In this document: one piece after another, positions 25,816 through 34,681 of the stretch
Numbering within the stretch: position 1 is the stretch's first letter
How the letters are laid out: every line of letters begins with the position of its first letter
Source: CALLVY01 sp937899855
GTDB lineage: Bacteria; Bacteroidota; Bacteroidia; Chitinophagales; Saprospiraceae
DNA: 46,722 nt
Direction: 5' to 3'
Assembly (NCBI GenBank): GCA_039820405.1
Contig: JBCBQC010000050.1
Coordinates: 1 to 46,722, forward strand
The notes under the pieces: generated by a model
Database searches by the model: none
What the model was told of the DNA's origin: nothing
What the model saw: the letters and a program-made list of their open reading frames with translations, nothing else
Position numbers and translations under genes: made by a program

Positions 25816-28752
25816 CTAATTGAGTTGAATGGGGATAAAAAATTGGGCTTGGGTACCGATCAGGGTACCGCGAGCATCGTAGCGGTTAAAGATTTCGAAG
25901 TGGGCCCGGGGGCGGCGCTTGTTGGAATTGAGCAACTTGATGCGGTTCTCGATGATCGACAAGCCCATCGACTGGTGAGCGGAGCGGCTCCGGCGGCGGC
26001 GCGGTATCCGCAGGCCCTGGCCATTGTCCTGAATGATGATTTTGATGCGCTCCTCCTCGGGCAGGGCCAGGAATTGGATGCTGATTTTTCCGGGGTGGCT
26101 AATGTTTTTAAAGGCGTGTTTGACCGAATTCTCCAAGACCGGTTGGAGCAGCAGGGGCGGAATCAGGTAGTGATGGGGCGGAATTTCCGGGTCTACGGTG
26201 ATCTCTACGCTAAAGCGATCGTCGAAGCGCAGCTTTTCCAATTCCAAATAAGAGCGGATAAATTTGATTTCCTGCGCGATGGAGATGTACTCGGTCCGGG
26301 AATATTCCAGACTATTGCGAACGAGGCGGGAAAACTTGGACAAGTAATAGTTGGCATTTTTCACATCCTGGTGGAAGACAAAATTTTGGATGGAGTTGAG
26401 GGCATTGAAGATAAAGTGGGGATTCATCTGGTTGCGCAACAGGTTGAGCTCGGCGCCTTGCAACTTGCGTTTTTGCGCCTCCACCTGTTGGATGCGTCGG
26501 GTGCGGAGGTAAAAGCCCAGGGCCAGGAGCGCCACCAAGAAAAGGCCAGCGAGCAGTCTAAACCACAGCTGTTCGGTGTAGTGGGGTTGGATGTAAAAAT
26601 CAAAGCCCAGGGTCTGCTTACTCCAGTAGCCCGTCTTGTTCTGAGCGGCCACCTCAAAGCGGTACTGCCCCGCCGCCAAATCCTGAAACCGCACGCTGCG
26701 GTTGTCGGTGTAGTACCACTCGGGCTCCTGGCCGTCGCGTCGGAGTCGGTAGCGATAAAAACGCTGGTTTTGGGGTTTTTTAAAACAGACGCCCAGGTAC
26801 TTGAACTCCAGGTCGTTTTCGTCGTGTGCCAGTTGGAGGTTTTGCGAATCGAGTACCGAGTGCGGCCCCGCCCGGACGTCCTCCCAGTGGATCAGCGGGG
26901 GCGTAGTGCTTTCCTGGAGGGCGGAGGGGGGAAAAAAATTGATGCCGTGGTCGGTGGCCAGTACGAGCTGGTCTTGCCAGATGTTGAGGTCGTTGATAAA
27001 GTTGCTGGCCAAGCCATCGGCGGTGGAGAAGTTGGCGATGGACCGGAGGGTCACCCCCGACTCCGTAGTCCGGTAGGTGACCTTGTCCAGGCCCTGGTTG
27101 GTACCCACCCAGAGGACCGAATCGTTTTCGGGATAAATGCGGTGGATCAGATTGCTACTCATGCCCACTTCGGTGGAAAAGGCTTGAAGGTGGGGACCCT
27201 TTTTATACACCAGGCCGTTCCCAATCGTAGCCACCCACATCCCTTGCTGATCCACAAAGCTCAGGTCTTCGATGCGTACCGATAGTAATTGGCTGCTGTC
27301 CTTATCCGGGGGGCGGAACAATAAGTCCGCCGTGGGGAGGTGGTACAGCCCATTTAAGGTTCCCAACCAGAGGTGGTCCCTATTTTCCCCCATACATTTG
27401 ATGCGGCCATTAAAGGTACTGCCGTGGTCTTTGAATTCTTGGGCAACACTGAAAATAGCTTCCTCCCCCCAAGCCTTGGAGACGGAATAGCCAAAGCGAC
27501 GGCTACTGATAAACAAGCCATTTCTAAGCTGTAGTACCAGGCTGGAACTGGTGTGCGGCACAATAGTTTTTTCCGTAATGAGGTTCAGCCCACCGGCCCG
27601 CTCGTCCACCCGTACCAAACTCAAATGAATATCATGCCCTTCAGTGGGATACATGCGTTTGACTTCATTGATGGCCCTCCATTCCTTTCCAGTGGGCAGC
27701 ACTTCAAACTGGCGATCGAGGACAAAAAGACCATCGCTGATGGTTCCCAGGATCAGGTGCTCAGAGAGGGGAGCCGCGGATAGGACCCGTCGCTCTTCCA
27801 TTCTCTCTTCCGGTTGCAATAAGCTGCGCAAGGCAAAGGAAGGCACCCAAAAAAGGCCTTTTCCCCGGGTGGCCACCCAGTAGCTGCCCTCACGATCCAT
27901 GAGGATAGAGGTAACGTCTACCCCTTCAAAAAAAAGCGTCTCCGGCTCGTTGATATCCGCATTCTCATATCGCAGTAGCCCCTGGGCCGTACAGAACCAA
28001 AGATCGTGATTGGAGTCGAGATAAATGTTATGGATCTTTTCCTCAGTGATTCTCACTGAAGTAGAGGAGCGGGAATCGATGTACAAACTGTAATTGCGCT
28101 CAAAAGTGGCGTACCAACGATGGTGGAGACCATCAAACACAATGCTGGTAGCGTATAAGTTCATGCGACCTTGAATACAGGGGCGCCCGCCAATCTCCGT
28201 CAGTACAATACCGTTTGCTTTATCCTCCTGAAGGTACTCCCCCAGTTCCGATAAGGATACCAGTTGGGTCTGATTGGTATGGGGGTTAAAACGGAAGAGG
28301 TTAGTCGATCGACTTTCCTCGGACTTGGCGATGTAGATCATATCATCCTGGCCAAACCACAGCTGGTTGGCGTAGCCCGGAAAGGAGGCGTAGAGGGAAT
28401 CCTGCGGCAGGTGGTAGGCTCGAAAACGACCGTTTTCGTAGCAGGAGATCGAACCGTCCCAAGCCGTAAACCACATCCGATCGTGGCGATCCTTGAAGAT
28501 GCGAAAATTGGTATTGTACGAAAGGCCATCTTCGGTGGTGTAGACGCGAAAGTCGTAACCATCGTACACACATACCCCGCGATCAGTGACCATCCAAATG
28601 AGCCCCTGATCGTCCCGTTCGATGAGGTAAATTTCGTTGCTGGGCAAGCCATCATCGGTATCGTAATGGCGAAAAAAGGGGTTTTGCCCCCGGAGCGTAT
28701 TGGAGTAGCAGGTCAGGAAAATCGCCAGATATAAGAGCCAATCTGATCTCAC
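25816..28752 (-). CDS. propeller-domain sensor histidine kinase (LytS type)
   Basis: The 978-aa protein starts with GTG. It has a signal or N-terminal hydrophobic segment, a periplasmic two-component regulator propeller with repeats such as GLPSNEIYLIERDDQGLIWMV and DGLSYNTNFRIFKDRHDRMW, a Y_Y_Y-like domain (about 650-715), one TM helix (about 727-747), and a C-terminal His_kinase domain with the phospho-His in MNPHFIFNALNSIQ and a later HATPase block (DNGQGL, MGLSIIENR). This is the Bacteroidota reporter architecture often sensing glycans or peptides. It phosphorylates the LytTR regulator encoded next, and lies beside two T9SS genes that may be targets. Confidence 0.95.
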   Translation of the reverse strand: MRSDWLLYLAIFLTCYSNTLRGQNPFFRHYDTDDGLPSNEIYLIERDDQGLIWMVTDRGVCVYDGYDFRVYTTEDGLSYNTNFRIFKDRHDRMWFTAWDGSISCYENGRFRAYHLPQDSLYASFPGYANQLWFGQDDMIYIAKSEESRSTNLFRFNPHTNQTQLVSLSELGEYLQEDKANGIVLTEIGGRPCIQGRMNLYATSIVFDGLHHRWYATFERNYSLYIDSRSSTSVRITEEKIHNIYLDSNHDLWFCTAQGLLRYENADINEPETLFFEGVDVTSILMDREGSYWVATRGKGLFWVPSFALRSLLQPEERMEERRVLSAAPLSEHLILGTISDGLFVLDRQFEVLPTGKEWRAINEVKRMYPTEGHDIHLSLVRVDERAGGLNLITEKTIVPHTSSSLVLQLRNGLFISSRRFGYSVSKAWGEEAIFSVAQEFKDHGSTFNGRIKCMGENRDHLWLGTLNGLYHLPTADLLFRPPDKDSSQLLSVRIEDLSFVDQQGMWVATIGNGLVYKKGPHLQAFSTEVGMSSNLIHRIYPENDSVLWVGTNQGLDKVTYRTTESGVTLRSIANFSTADGLASNFINDLNIWQDQLVLATDHGINFFPPSALQESTTPPLIHWEDVRAGPHSVLDSQNLQLAHDENDLEFKYLGVCFKKPQNQRFYRYRLRRDGQEPEWYYTDNRSVRFQDLAAGQYRFEVAAQNKTGYWSKQTLGFDFYIQPHYTEQLWFRLLAGLFLVALLALGFYLRTRRIQQVEAQKRKLQGAELNLLRNQMNPHFIFNALNSIQNFVFHQDVKNANYYLSKFSRLVRNSLEYSRTEYISIAQEIKFIRSYLELEKLRFDDRFSVEITVDPEIPPHHYLIPPLLLQPVLENSVKHAFKNISHPGKISIQFLALPEEERIKIIIQDNGQGLRIPRRRRSRSAHQSMGLSIIENRIKLLNSNKRRPRAHFEIFNRYDARGTLIGTQAQFFIPIQLN

Positions 28753-28847
28753 GGGGTGTTGGTTATCGTCGGTAAATGGAAGCCCAGCATTTTGATGGTG
28801 AGGTCAAGATAAGGGATTCCACCAGCTATTGCAAAGGGGACAAAGGA

Positions 28848-28870
28848 TGGGTGGCCCTGCGGGCCACCCA
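28848..28870 (-). terminator. strong hairpin between T9SS gene and kinase
   Basis: A perfect 10-bp stem, TGGGTGGCCC (28848-28857) with GGGCCACCCA (28861-28870), has a 3-nt loop. It lies 26 bp past the stop of the T9SS gene at 28896 and before the kinase start at 28752. The minus-strand exit TCCTTTGTCC is only moderately U-rich. It probably separates the two transcription units. Confidence 0.65.
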
Positions 28871-28895
28871 TTGCCAGACCATTGTTTTGAGTTTT

Positions 28896-30845
28896 CTATT
28901 GCCTTAGTATCTTTTGGTAAAAGCGCCGCTCTCCCAGCTCGACCTTCAGCAAGAGTAGCCCCCGATGGGAGGTCTGACTGAGGTCGATGAGGCTGCTGCG
29001 GAGGGGCGTCTGTCGGTAAATTAATTTTCCATCCATTGTATAGATTTCTACATCCGCCCCCCGGGCATCCACGCCATCCAGTTGGAGGTAAAACTCGGAT
29101 GAGAAGGGGTTGGGGCTGACTTGGATCGAGGGTGCCGCCAGCCTTTCGGTGGCGGCCGAACGGGGATCGCCTTGCCCACCACCCAGCTCGGCGCTGCCAC
29201 AACTGGCGCACTGACTGTCCGTCCAGGTCTCCTCCCGCAAGAGCGTACCGTCGGGTTGGAGAAAATTGCAGATCGCCTTGACCCGGTAGCTGAAGCAGTC
29301 GGGGGTTTGGGGAAAGCGGATCGAGCGACCGTTGGTCGTAAAGGTCCAGGTGCTGCTGGAGCCCTCACAGTCACATTCGGGATCGTTGACCACCACTTCG
29401 ACCTCGTAGGACTCGCTGTGCAAACCCGGTTCCCAGCTGATTTCGGTCCCTTCCATGTCTTGTTGGCACCAGGCGGTATTGATATCACAGACCTCGCGGC
29501 AGGGAAAGAGCCCGCAGTTTCGGATGACGATTCGCCGGCAGTATTTCCCACAGGCCGTTTCGACACAATGCTCCAAGATGAAGCTAAGGCTGGGGTTGAG
29601 CGAAATACTCGAAAAATTGATCCCATTGCTACACATCACCTGCCCATCTTCGACGCCGTCCGAATCGTAGTCTACGTACAGACAGAAGGTGTGGATGCCA
29701 CCGTCCGGCGTATGATCGGTATTGGCCTGGGCCGTGATGGAAAGGGGGAGTGATCTCTGGTCGATGTCGTAACTAAAAGTCACGTCGATGTTTTCCTCAC
29801 AACAGACCACCGTGATCGGATAATCGACTTCCACGACCCCACAGGAGGGATGCTCGATCGACATGCGGATGCGGTAGGTCTGATCGGCCTGGAGGGCAGG
29901 ACTGCCCTTGGCCCGCAGCAACTCGCTGAGGTTGTAGCAATTGTTGGCGCTTACGCCGGGCACTTCGCCCGTTTCCGAGTAGACCGTCGTGCTCGTGCCC
30001 TCGTAAATCGTAAACTGGGTATTGGTCCAACTAAAGTCAGCATCCCCCAGGCAAACCCAGACGTCCTCGTTGTGGCAAAACTCGGTTTTCTCCACACTCA
30101 AATCCTCCACCCCAGCGGTGCTGATGCTGGGATACTGGGGCGCATTGCCCTCGGTCATCACAAAGTCGTCGTAAAAAACGTTGACGCCCCCAACCCCACT
30201 GCCCAGGTATTGTGGGATAAAGATCAGGTGGGAGAAGTCCCGATCGGGGGTAAAACTAGCGTTCCGCGTCGACCAGACGGGGTTTTGATCGCTACCGCTG
30301 GCGGGATAGTTGTACTCCCCGACCACCACCATGCCACTGCCCACCGTCAGCTGGGGATAGTCGCAGATACCCACGGGGGCCACGTTGGACAAACCATTGG
30401 CCAGGGCCACCGAAATCTTTACCGGATGCTCTCCCGAAAAAATCTGGGCCGGGTCAAAGGTACGCTTGGCCATTTTGAAGGAGAGTTGGTAGGGCACACA
30501 CTCCTTGAAGGGATGTTCCAGGGCCATGCTCTCCCCGATGCGGGGCTGACCCGAGCAGGTAGCCCAAATCCCCGTGTAGGTACGGGCGTAAAAATCACCC
30601 TCCGCCGCCGAGAGGCCACCACCAATTTGTGGGACCTCCACATCTTGGATGTTGGGCGTGCCGGACGTCGCAATCCAGTCGGGCACGCAGCCGTCGTAAA
30701 AAGCATCGGCCGTGCCGTTGGCCGTCGTACAGGGGTTGTCCTCAAAACTTTGGAAAATGGTTTGTGCAGCGGCTGGAGATAGCCCCCCCACCCCGTAACA
30801 AAACAGGGTGAGGAGGAAGAAAAATGGATACTGACATATGTTCAT
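28896..30845 (-). CDS. T9SS-exported Cys-rich protein (paralogue A)
   Basis: The 649-aa protein has a signal peptide ending PAAAQ and a C-terminal T9SS type A sorting domain (IQVSPNPFSSEFYLQLDG, IYTMDGKLIYRQ, LLLLKVELGERRFYQKILRQ). The first 230 residues (FQSFEDNPCTTANGTADAFY...) form a beta-jellyroll-like region. A middle block shared with the next gene contains FCHNEDVWVCLGD, CYNLSELLRAKG, RIRMSIEHPSCG, VVCCEENIDVTF and ITAQANTDHTPDGG, then FCLYVDYDSDGVEDG. A fibronectin-like domain precedes the sorting domain. More than twenty cysteines suggest disulfides outside the cell. It follows its paralogue after 5 bp as one operon. The ligand is unknown. Confidence 0.88.
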   Translation of the reverse strand: MNICQYPFFFLLTLFCYGVGGLSPAAAQTIFQSFEDNPCTTANGTADAFYDGCVPDWIATSGTPNIQDVEVPQIGGGLSAAEGDFYARTYTGIWATCSGQPRIGESMALEHPFKECVPYQLSFKMAKRTFDPAQIFSGEHPVKISVALANGLSNVAPVGICDYPQLTVGSGMVVVGEYNYPASGSDQNPVWSTRNASFTPDRDFSHLIFIPQYLGSGVGGVNVFYDDFVMTEGNAPQYPSISTAGVEDLSVEKTEFCHNEDVWVCLGDADFSWTNTQFTIYEGTSTTVYSETGEVPGVSANNCYNLSELLRAKGSPALQADQTYRIRMSIEHPSCGVVEVDYPITVVCCEENIDVTFSYDIDQRSLPLSITAQANTDHTPDGGIHTFCLYVDYDSDGVEDGQVMCSNGINFSSISLNPSLSFILEHCVETACGKYCRRIVIRNCGLFPCREVCDINTAWCQQDMEGTEISWEPGLHSESYEVEVVVNDPECDCEGSSSTWTFTTNGRSIRFPQTPDCFSYRVKAICNFLQPDGTLLREETWTDSQCASCGSAELGGGQGDPRSAATERLAAPSIQVSPNPFSSEFYLQLDGVDARGADVEIYTMDGKLIYRQTPLRSSLIDLSQTSHRGLLLLKVELGERRFYQKILRQ

Positions 30846-30850
30846 AACAC

Positions 30851-32860
30851 TTAAAGTTTAAGGGTTTTCATGGTTTCCGTACCCCCGTCGTGGATAAGGT
30901 GAATGAGGTAGGCGCCGCGGGGGAGTTGGGCATCGGGCAACCATTCGTAGTAGACCTTGCCATTGATCGGCGCCACGACCACGTCGAGTTGTACCTTGCC
31001 CAGGATGTCGACCACCACGATCCGTACGTCCTCATCGAGGACTTGCTGGGCTTCCACCCGGATCACTTGGTCGAAGGGATTAGGATTGGCCGTCATAACG
31101 ATGGCGGAGCCGGCTAGGTCGGGTGCCGTACCCGCATTCGAATCGAGGCTTCTGCCCCCACTCGTACCGCCACTGGGGCCGCCACCGGAGCCGTCACTTT
31201 CTTTGCCGGGACCATCACTGGAAACCCGACAGTCTTCGGGATAGCAAAAGATACCGGAAGGCGTTCCCCAAACGCCATCGCAAATCGGCGTCACTCGGAA
31301 GCTAAAGCAATTGCCCAGGTTGCCAAAGGCATAACTGGTGTTGCTCGTAATGACTCCGCCCTGGAAGGATCCGACAGTACAATTGCAATTGGCGCCCGTA
31401 GGGTTGATGTACACTTCGTATTGGTCGGCTAGGGGCGTACCCGTCCAGCTGAGAATGAAGGAATTGCCGTCTCGAGTGGGGCAGGCCACTGCGGATACTT
31501 CGCAAACCGGAGGATCAAAAATGGAACAGTCGACCGTGGACCGGCTGCTGCTACCGGGTAAGCAGTCCTCCCCGCGGCAAAAGTCGATGACGTCGCAAAA
31601 CTCGCCACAGACGGTCGTCACCTTGTGTACGAGGTAGTAACGGACGCCATTTTCCCCGCCCGTGTAGAGGAAAGAAGTTCCGGCCTGGCAGGTGACCAAT
31701 TCAAAAACACCATCCTCTTCCACATCGGTATACAAGCAAAATTCGTGACTACCCTCGAAAGCCGTGTAGTCGGTATTGGCCTGGCCGGTGATGGTGTAAG
31801 GCGTTTTGTCACCGTCCTGAGTGGAGATAAAAGAAGCGTCGACGTCGCCATCACAACACTTGATGTTCACCTTCTCAAAGCGATCCAACCAACCACAGTG
31901 AGGGTGGTTGATCGACATTTGGATGGAATACTCGTGTTCGGGGAGGAAGGGACGGTTGCCGCGTTGGCGGATAAACTGGCTGAGATTGTAGCAGCCGCCC
32001 GTTTCCGGTATGTCGAAGCGGACACCGGTTTTGGTGAAAAAGCTATTGGCGGGCAGCTTCCGAATGGTAAAGGAGGTTCCCTGCCAGGTAAAGTCTTCGA
32101 CGGGGTCCAGACAGACCCAGACATCTTCGGTAAAGCAGAAATCCGTCTTGGGATTGCCCTGCGCGTCGGCGGTATAGAATTCGGGCACTAGGTCTTCGTT
32201 ACAGACGGTGATTCCGACCGCATCGAGATAAAATCGACTGGAATAATCGGAGTGGAGGATATTGACGTTCTCCGCCCGCAGCCAGAGGTAGTCATAGTCT
32301 TGGTCGGCAACAAAATCTTCCGTCAAGTACATCCAATCATCGGAGGAGTCGGCCCAATCGGCAATGGGAAGGGTTTGGAAGGGCGGTTCCGGTAGTGGAG
32401 GTACTACATCCCCCACGTCCTCACAACCGGCAAAGGCCGGACCCGTTTTTTCCACCAAGTCGTTGGCCAGTATCCAATCGACCGACCAGGTACCGTTACC
32501 CCCGCCAAAACGGATGGCGTAATTGAGGAGGTAACGCTGTCCTTGGACGAAATCGTAACGGAGCGCAATGCCTTCTCCGTGGGAAAAGTTGGGATTGTTG
32601 ACGCCCTGAGAGTTGCACTGGTAGGTGGCGGTATAAAATTGGACGTAGCGGTTACCTTCGGCGGGCGTAATCCCAGCGAAATCCGATTGGGTATTGGACG
32701 TACCGTGGGTATTGATCCACTGGGGGTAGCAGTCGCCAGACGGCAGATGAACGAAAGCACGGGCGTGGTCGGCACAGTTTTCCTCGAAGCCCTCGTAAAA
32801 CTGGGCGGCGAGGCCCTGACTAAGCAATAGAAAAAGTAGAAGATAGCGAATGTTTTTCAT
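30851..32860 (-). CDS. T9SS-exported Cys-rich protein (paralogue B)
   Basis: The 669-aa protein has a signal peptide ending GLAAQ and a T9SS sorting domain (VMTANPNPFDQVIRVEAQ, VVDILGKVQLDVVV, LPRGAYLIHLIHDGG). It starts FYEGFEENCADHARAF, like paralogue A, and shares the middle block: FCFTEDVWVCLDP, CYNLSQFIRQRG, IQMSINHPHCGWLD, IKCCDGDVDASF, ITGQANTDYTAFEG, EFCLYTDVEEDGVFE. A Gly/Ser-rich linker (DGPGKESDGSGGGPSGGTSGG) precedes the sorting domain. The two genes are a tandem duplication in a common operon, first gene here. No enzyme motif was found; an adhesin or matrix role is inference. Confidence 0.88.
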   Translation of the reverse strand: MKNIRYLLLFLLLSQGLAAQFYEGFEENCADHARAFVHLPSGDCYPQWINTHGTSNTQSDFAGITPAEGNRYVQFYTATYQCNSQGVNNPNFSHGEGIALRYDFVQGQRYLLNYAIRFGGGNGTWSVDWILANDLVEKTGPAFAGCEDVGDVVPPLPEPPFQTLPIADWADSSDDWMYLTEDFVADQDYDYLWLRAENVNILHSDYSSRFYLDAVGITVCNEDLVPEFYTADAQGNPKTDFCFTEDVWVCLDPVEDFTWQGTSFTIRKLPANSFFTKTGVRFDIPETGGCYNLSQFIRQRGNRPFLPEHEYSIQMSINHPHCGWLDRFEKVNIKCCDGDVDASFISTQDGDKTPYTITGQANTDYTAFEGSHEFCLYTDVEEDGVFELVTCQAGTSFLYTGGENGVRYYLVHKVTTVCGEFCDVIDFCRGEDCLPGSSSRSTVDCSIFDPPVCEVSAVACPTRDGNSFILSWTGTPLADQYEVYINPTGANCNCTVGSFQGGVITSNTSYAFGNLGNCFSFRVTPICDGVWGTPSGIFCYPEDCRVSSDGPGKESDGSGGGPSGGTSGGRSLDSNAGTAPDLAGSAIVMTANPNPFDQVIRVEAQQVLDEDVRIVVVDILGKVQLDVVVAPINGKVYYEWLPDAQLPRGAYLIHLIHDGGTETMKTLKL

Positions 32861-33030
32861 GGTTCTACATTATTTGATGTTGTGTAAAAGGTGCTGGCGA
32901 GATTTGGGGAAAATGTGCGCAGCATTTTGATATCGGGCTGAAGATAGGGGGGGAAAACGGGCGGGTAAAGGCTGGGGGGAGCGTAAAATATTGAGCGTGT
33001 CGACTTAATTTTTTAACGTAGCGGGGACGG

Positions 33031-33079
33031 GGTGGCTCCTCCACCCCGGGGATTCATTGGGGGGAGTGGAGGAGCCGCC
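33031..33079. terminator. long GC-rich hairpin
   Basis: GTGGAGGAGCC at 33066-33076 pairs with GGCTCCTCCAC at 33034-33044, extended by a G-U wobble and two G-C pairs at the base, with a loop of about 21 nt. It lies after the minus-strand lipoprotein gene ending at 33111. No U-run follows on that strand, so a terminator is only one reading; a stable RNA end or a repeat are alternatives. Confidence 0.4.
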
Positions 33080-33110
33080 ACGGAGGGGGGTATCGGGCGG
33101 GGAGGAGTCC

Positions 33111-34211
33111 TTATTCTTCGTGGTAGGTGATGGCTCTGATGCTGATCTCTTTGACCACTTGGTGCGCTGCTGATTCAAACAAAATTTTAGCGTACCAATT
33201 TCCTTGTTCATCCAGCAGCAGTACATTGCTATCATTCTCGTCCCCCAGTCCGTTCCCCTCTTCATCCAGTAAAGGCTGCCATACTTTATCCCGGTCAAAG
33301 ATTTCTTGATCCGTAAAATCCAGGTCGCGCAAGTCCTTGTTGTCGAAGTCAAAATTATTTTCGAGGGCATTCCGCTCGTTCAAATCGTAGGTCTCCGATC
33401 TCAAGGTCCGTCCATATTCGTTGAGGTCCTCCCGGATCATCCAGGCTTTTTTGCGGTGGGGACCCTCCACAAATTCGTAGGTGATTCGCAATTTGCGATC
33501 ATCGTAATACTCGCTCATGGTTTTTCGTTCCAGCTCGTGTTTCAGGTCATCGTATTGAATATTTACCCTTCGCAATCCACTCGGACGCATGCGGTACTCC
33601 GTTCTTTCGTACAGGTAATCCGTGGTATCTGGCCCGTAGGCATTTAAGGAGTCTACCAAGCGATAGTCCAGGCCCTGACCGTATTCGTAATTTACTATTC
33701 TCTTCATTTTGTATTTTTCCACCGTACAGCTGGTGGTATCCGGGTGGTATCGGAAGAAAGTTTTGTAATACAATATTTTAGTTTCTCCCCCTAAGGCCAA
33801 GACAGCCGAACGGTAGCCGTTTTCATCATAATCATATTTATAATCGTACGCCCGGGGATTTGATTCGTAGACTATTTTCCCATCAGTGGAAAAGGTAGTG
33901 ATACTTTTTAGCGGTCTTAGCACCAGCTCTCGTAGCCTTTCATCGATAAACTTCATCAAGCTTAGCGAATCCTCCAGGACGGGCAATCCGGCATTGCTAA
34001 TGGATTCCGTACTGACCGATAGGACCTTCCCCTTAAATCGATGATAATTAGAATAAAGGTACGTTCCACTCAGATGAGGATCGTCTAATTTTTTGACGGC
34101 AGGCTGCCCGCAGCCGGTAAACAAAGCCACGGAGCAGGCGGCGACAGACAGGTAGGAAAAGAGGGGGTGGAGGATGCTAGGAATTTTCAATTTCATCGGG
34201 TCAACTTTCAT
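33111..34211 (-). CDS. uncharacterised lipoprotein
   Basis: The 366-aa product has a lipoprotein-type N-terminus with ALFTGC as the lipobox. The body shows repeated short beta units with Y/D/G spacing, such as STDGKIVYESNPRAYDYKYDYDENGYRSAV, KIVNYEYGQGLDYRLVD, RTEYRMRPSGLRRVNIQYDD and YDLNERNALENNFDFDN. These look like degenerate YD/toxin-wall type repeats of the kind that report formatting-like repeats in Bacteroidota proteins, but I claim no family. It is a single gene in a gap of its own. The function is unknown. Confidence 0.75.
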   Translation of the reverse strand: MKVDPMKLKIPSILHPLFSYLSVAACSVALFTGCGQPAVKKLDDPHLSGTYLYSNYHRFKGKVLSVSTESISNAGLPVLEDSLSLMKFIDERLRELVLRPLKSITTFSTDGKIVYESNPRAYDYKYDYDENGYRSAVLALGGETKILYYKTFFRYHPDTTSCTVEKYKMKRIVNYEYGQGLDYRLVDSLNAYGPDTTDYLYERTEYRMRPSGLRRVNIQYDDLKHELERKTMSEYYDDRKLRITYEFVEGPHRKKAWMIREDLNEYGRTLRSETYDLNERNALENNFDFDNKDLRDLDFTDQEIFDRDKVWQPLLDEEGNGLGDENDSNVLLLDEQGNWYAKILFESAAHQVVKEISIRAITYHEE

Positions 34212-34681
34212 CGAGCTTCATTTTAGGGGTAAAGGGGAAAAGAGACTTGGGGACGGTAAATTTAGCAATTTATGACGAGGGAATATCGGAATCCGCCCGG
34301 CGGAGCCGCATTCCCAGTGCGGGTGGATCATTTTGAGCACGGTCGAGAGCCCCGCTTCCAGTTCCAAAAACAGTTTACTAGGCAGCTCACCAGCGGAGAA
34401 GTCGCCGGTTAAAGCAGGAAAAGGGAGGTAAAATTTTCAGTTTTCTCCAAAATTCGTGAACTTGCCGCCTCGATTCATATGTCGATCACAAATCAAGCGT
34501 TTTAACGAGGCGGACCTCAAAACCGCTCCTTCTTTATCCTAACCAATAGACCAGCCAAATCAGCAGTACCGCTGCGGTTCTATGCCCGTGAGTACCGGAA
34601 AATCCAGTAGGTGCTACACGCGCCACCTTGCGGACCCAATTTTGGCACAATATTCACACTAAATCGGAATAAAATACCACT
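34212..34681. other. 470-bp intergenic region
   Basis: This separates the leftward lipoprotein gene from the rightward phosphorylase gene. I found no gene with a start codon. On the minus strand an open frame of about 70 codons without an upstream start runs from about 34431 to 34223; it is not called. There is a minus-strand TAAATTTA near 34260, one base off the -7 consensus, which could serve the lipoprotein gene. Confidence 0.4.

Noticed and set aside
25759..27285. 508-codon plus-strand frame inside the kinase gene
   Set aside because: It is antisense to the conserved His_kinase and propeller domains and has no start context or motif of its own.
33005..33370. 121-codon frame overlapping the lipoprotein gene end
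   Set aside because: It is another frame of the same strand as the real gene and carries no signal or motif.
34223..34431. Open minus-strand frame reading LTGDFSAGELPSKLFLELEAG
   Set aside because: It has no start codon before the frame closes at a stop, and the rest is GC-rich palindromic sequence. It could be a remnant but is not supported.
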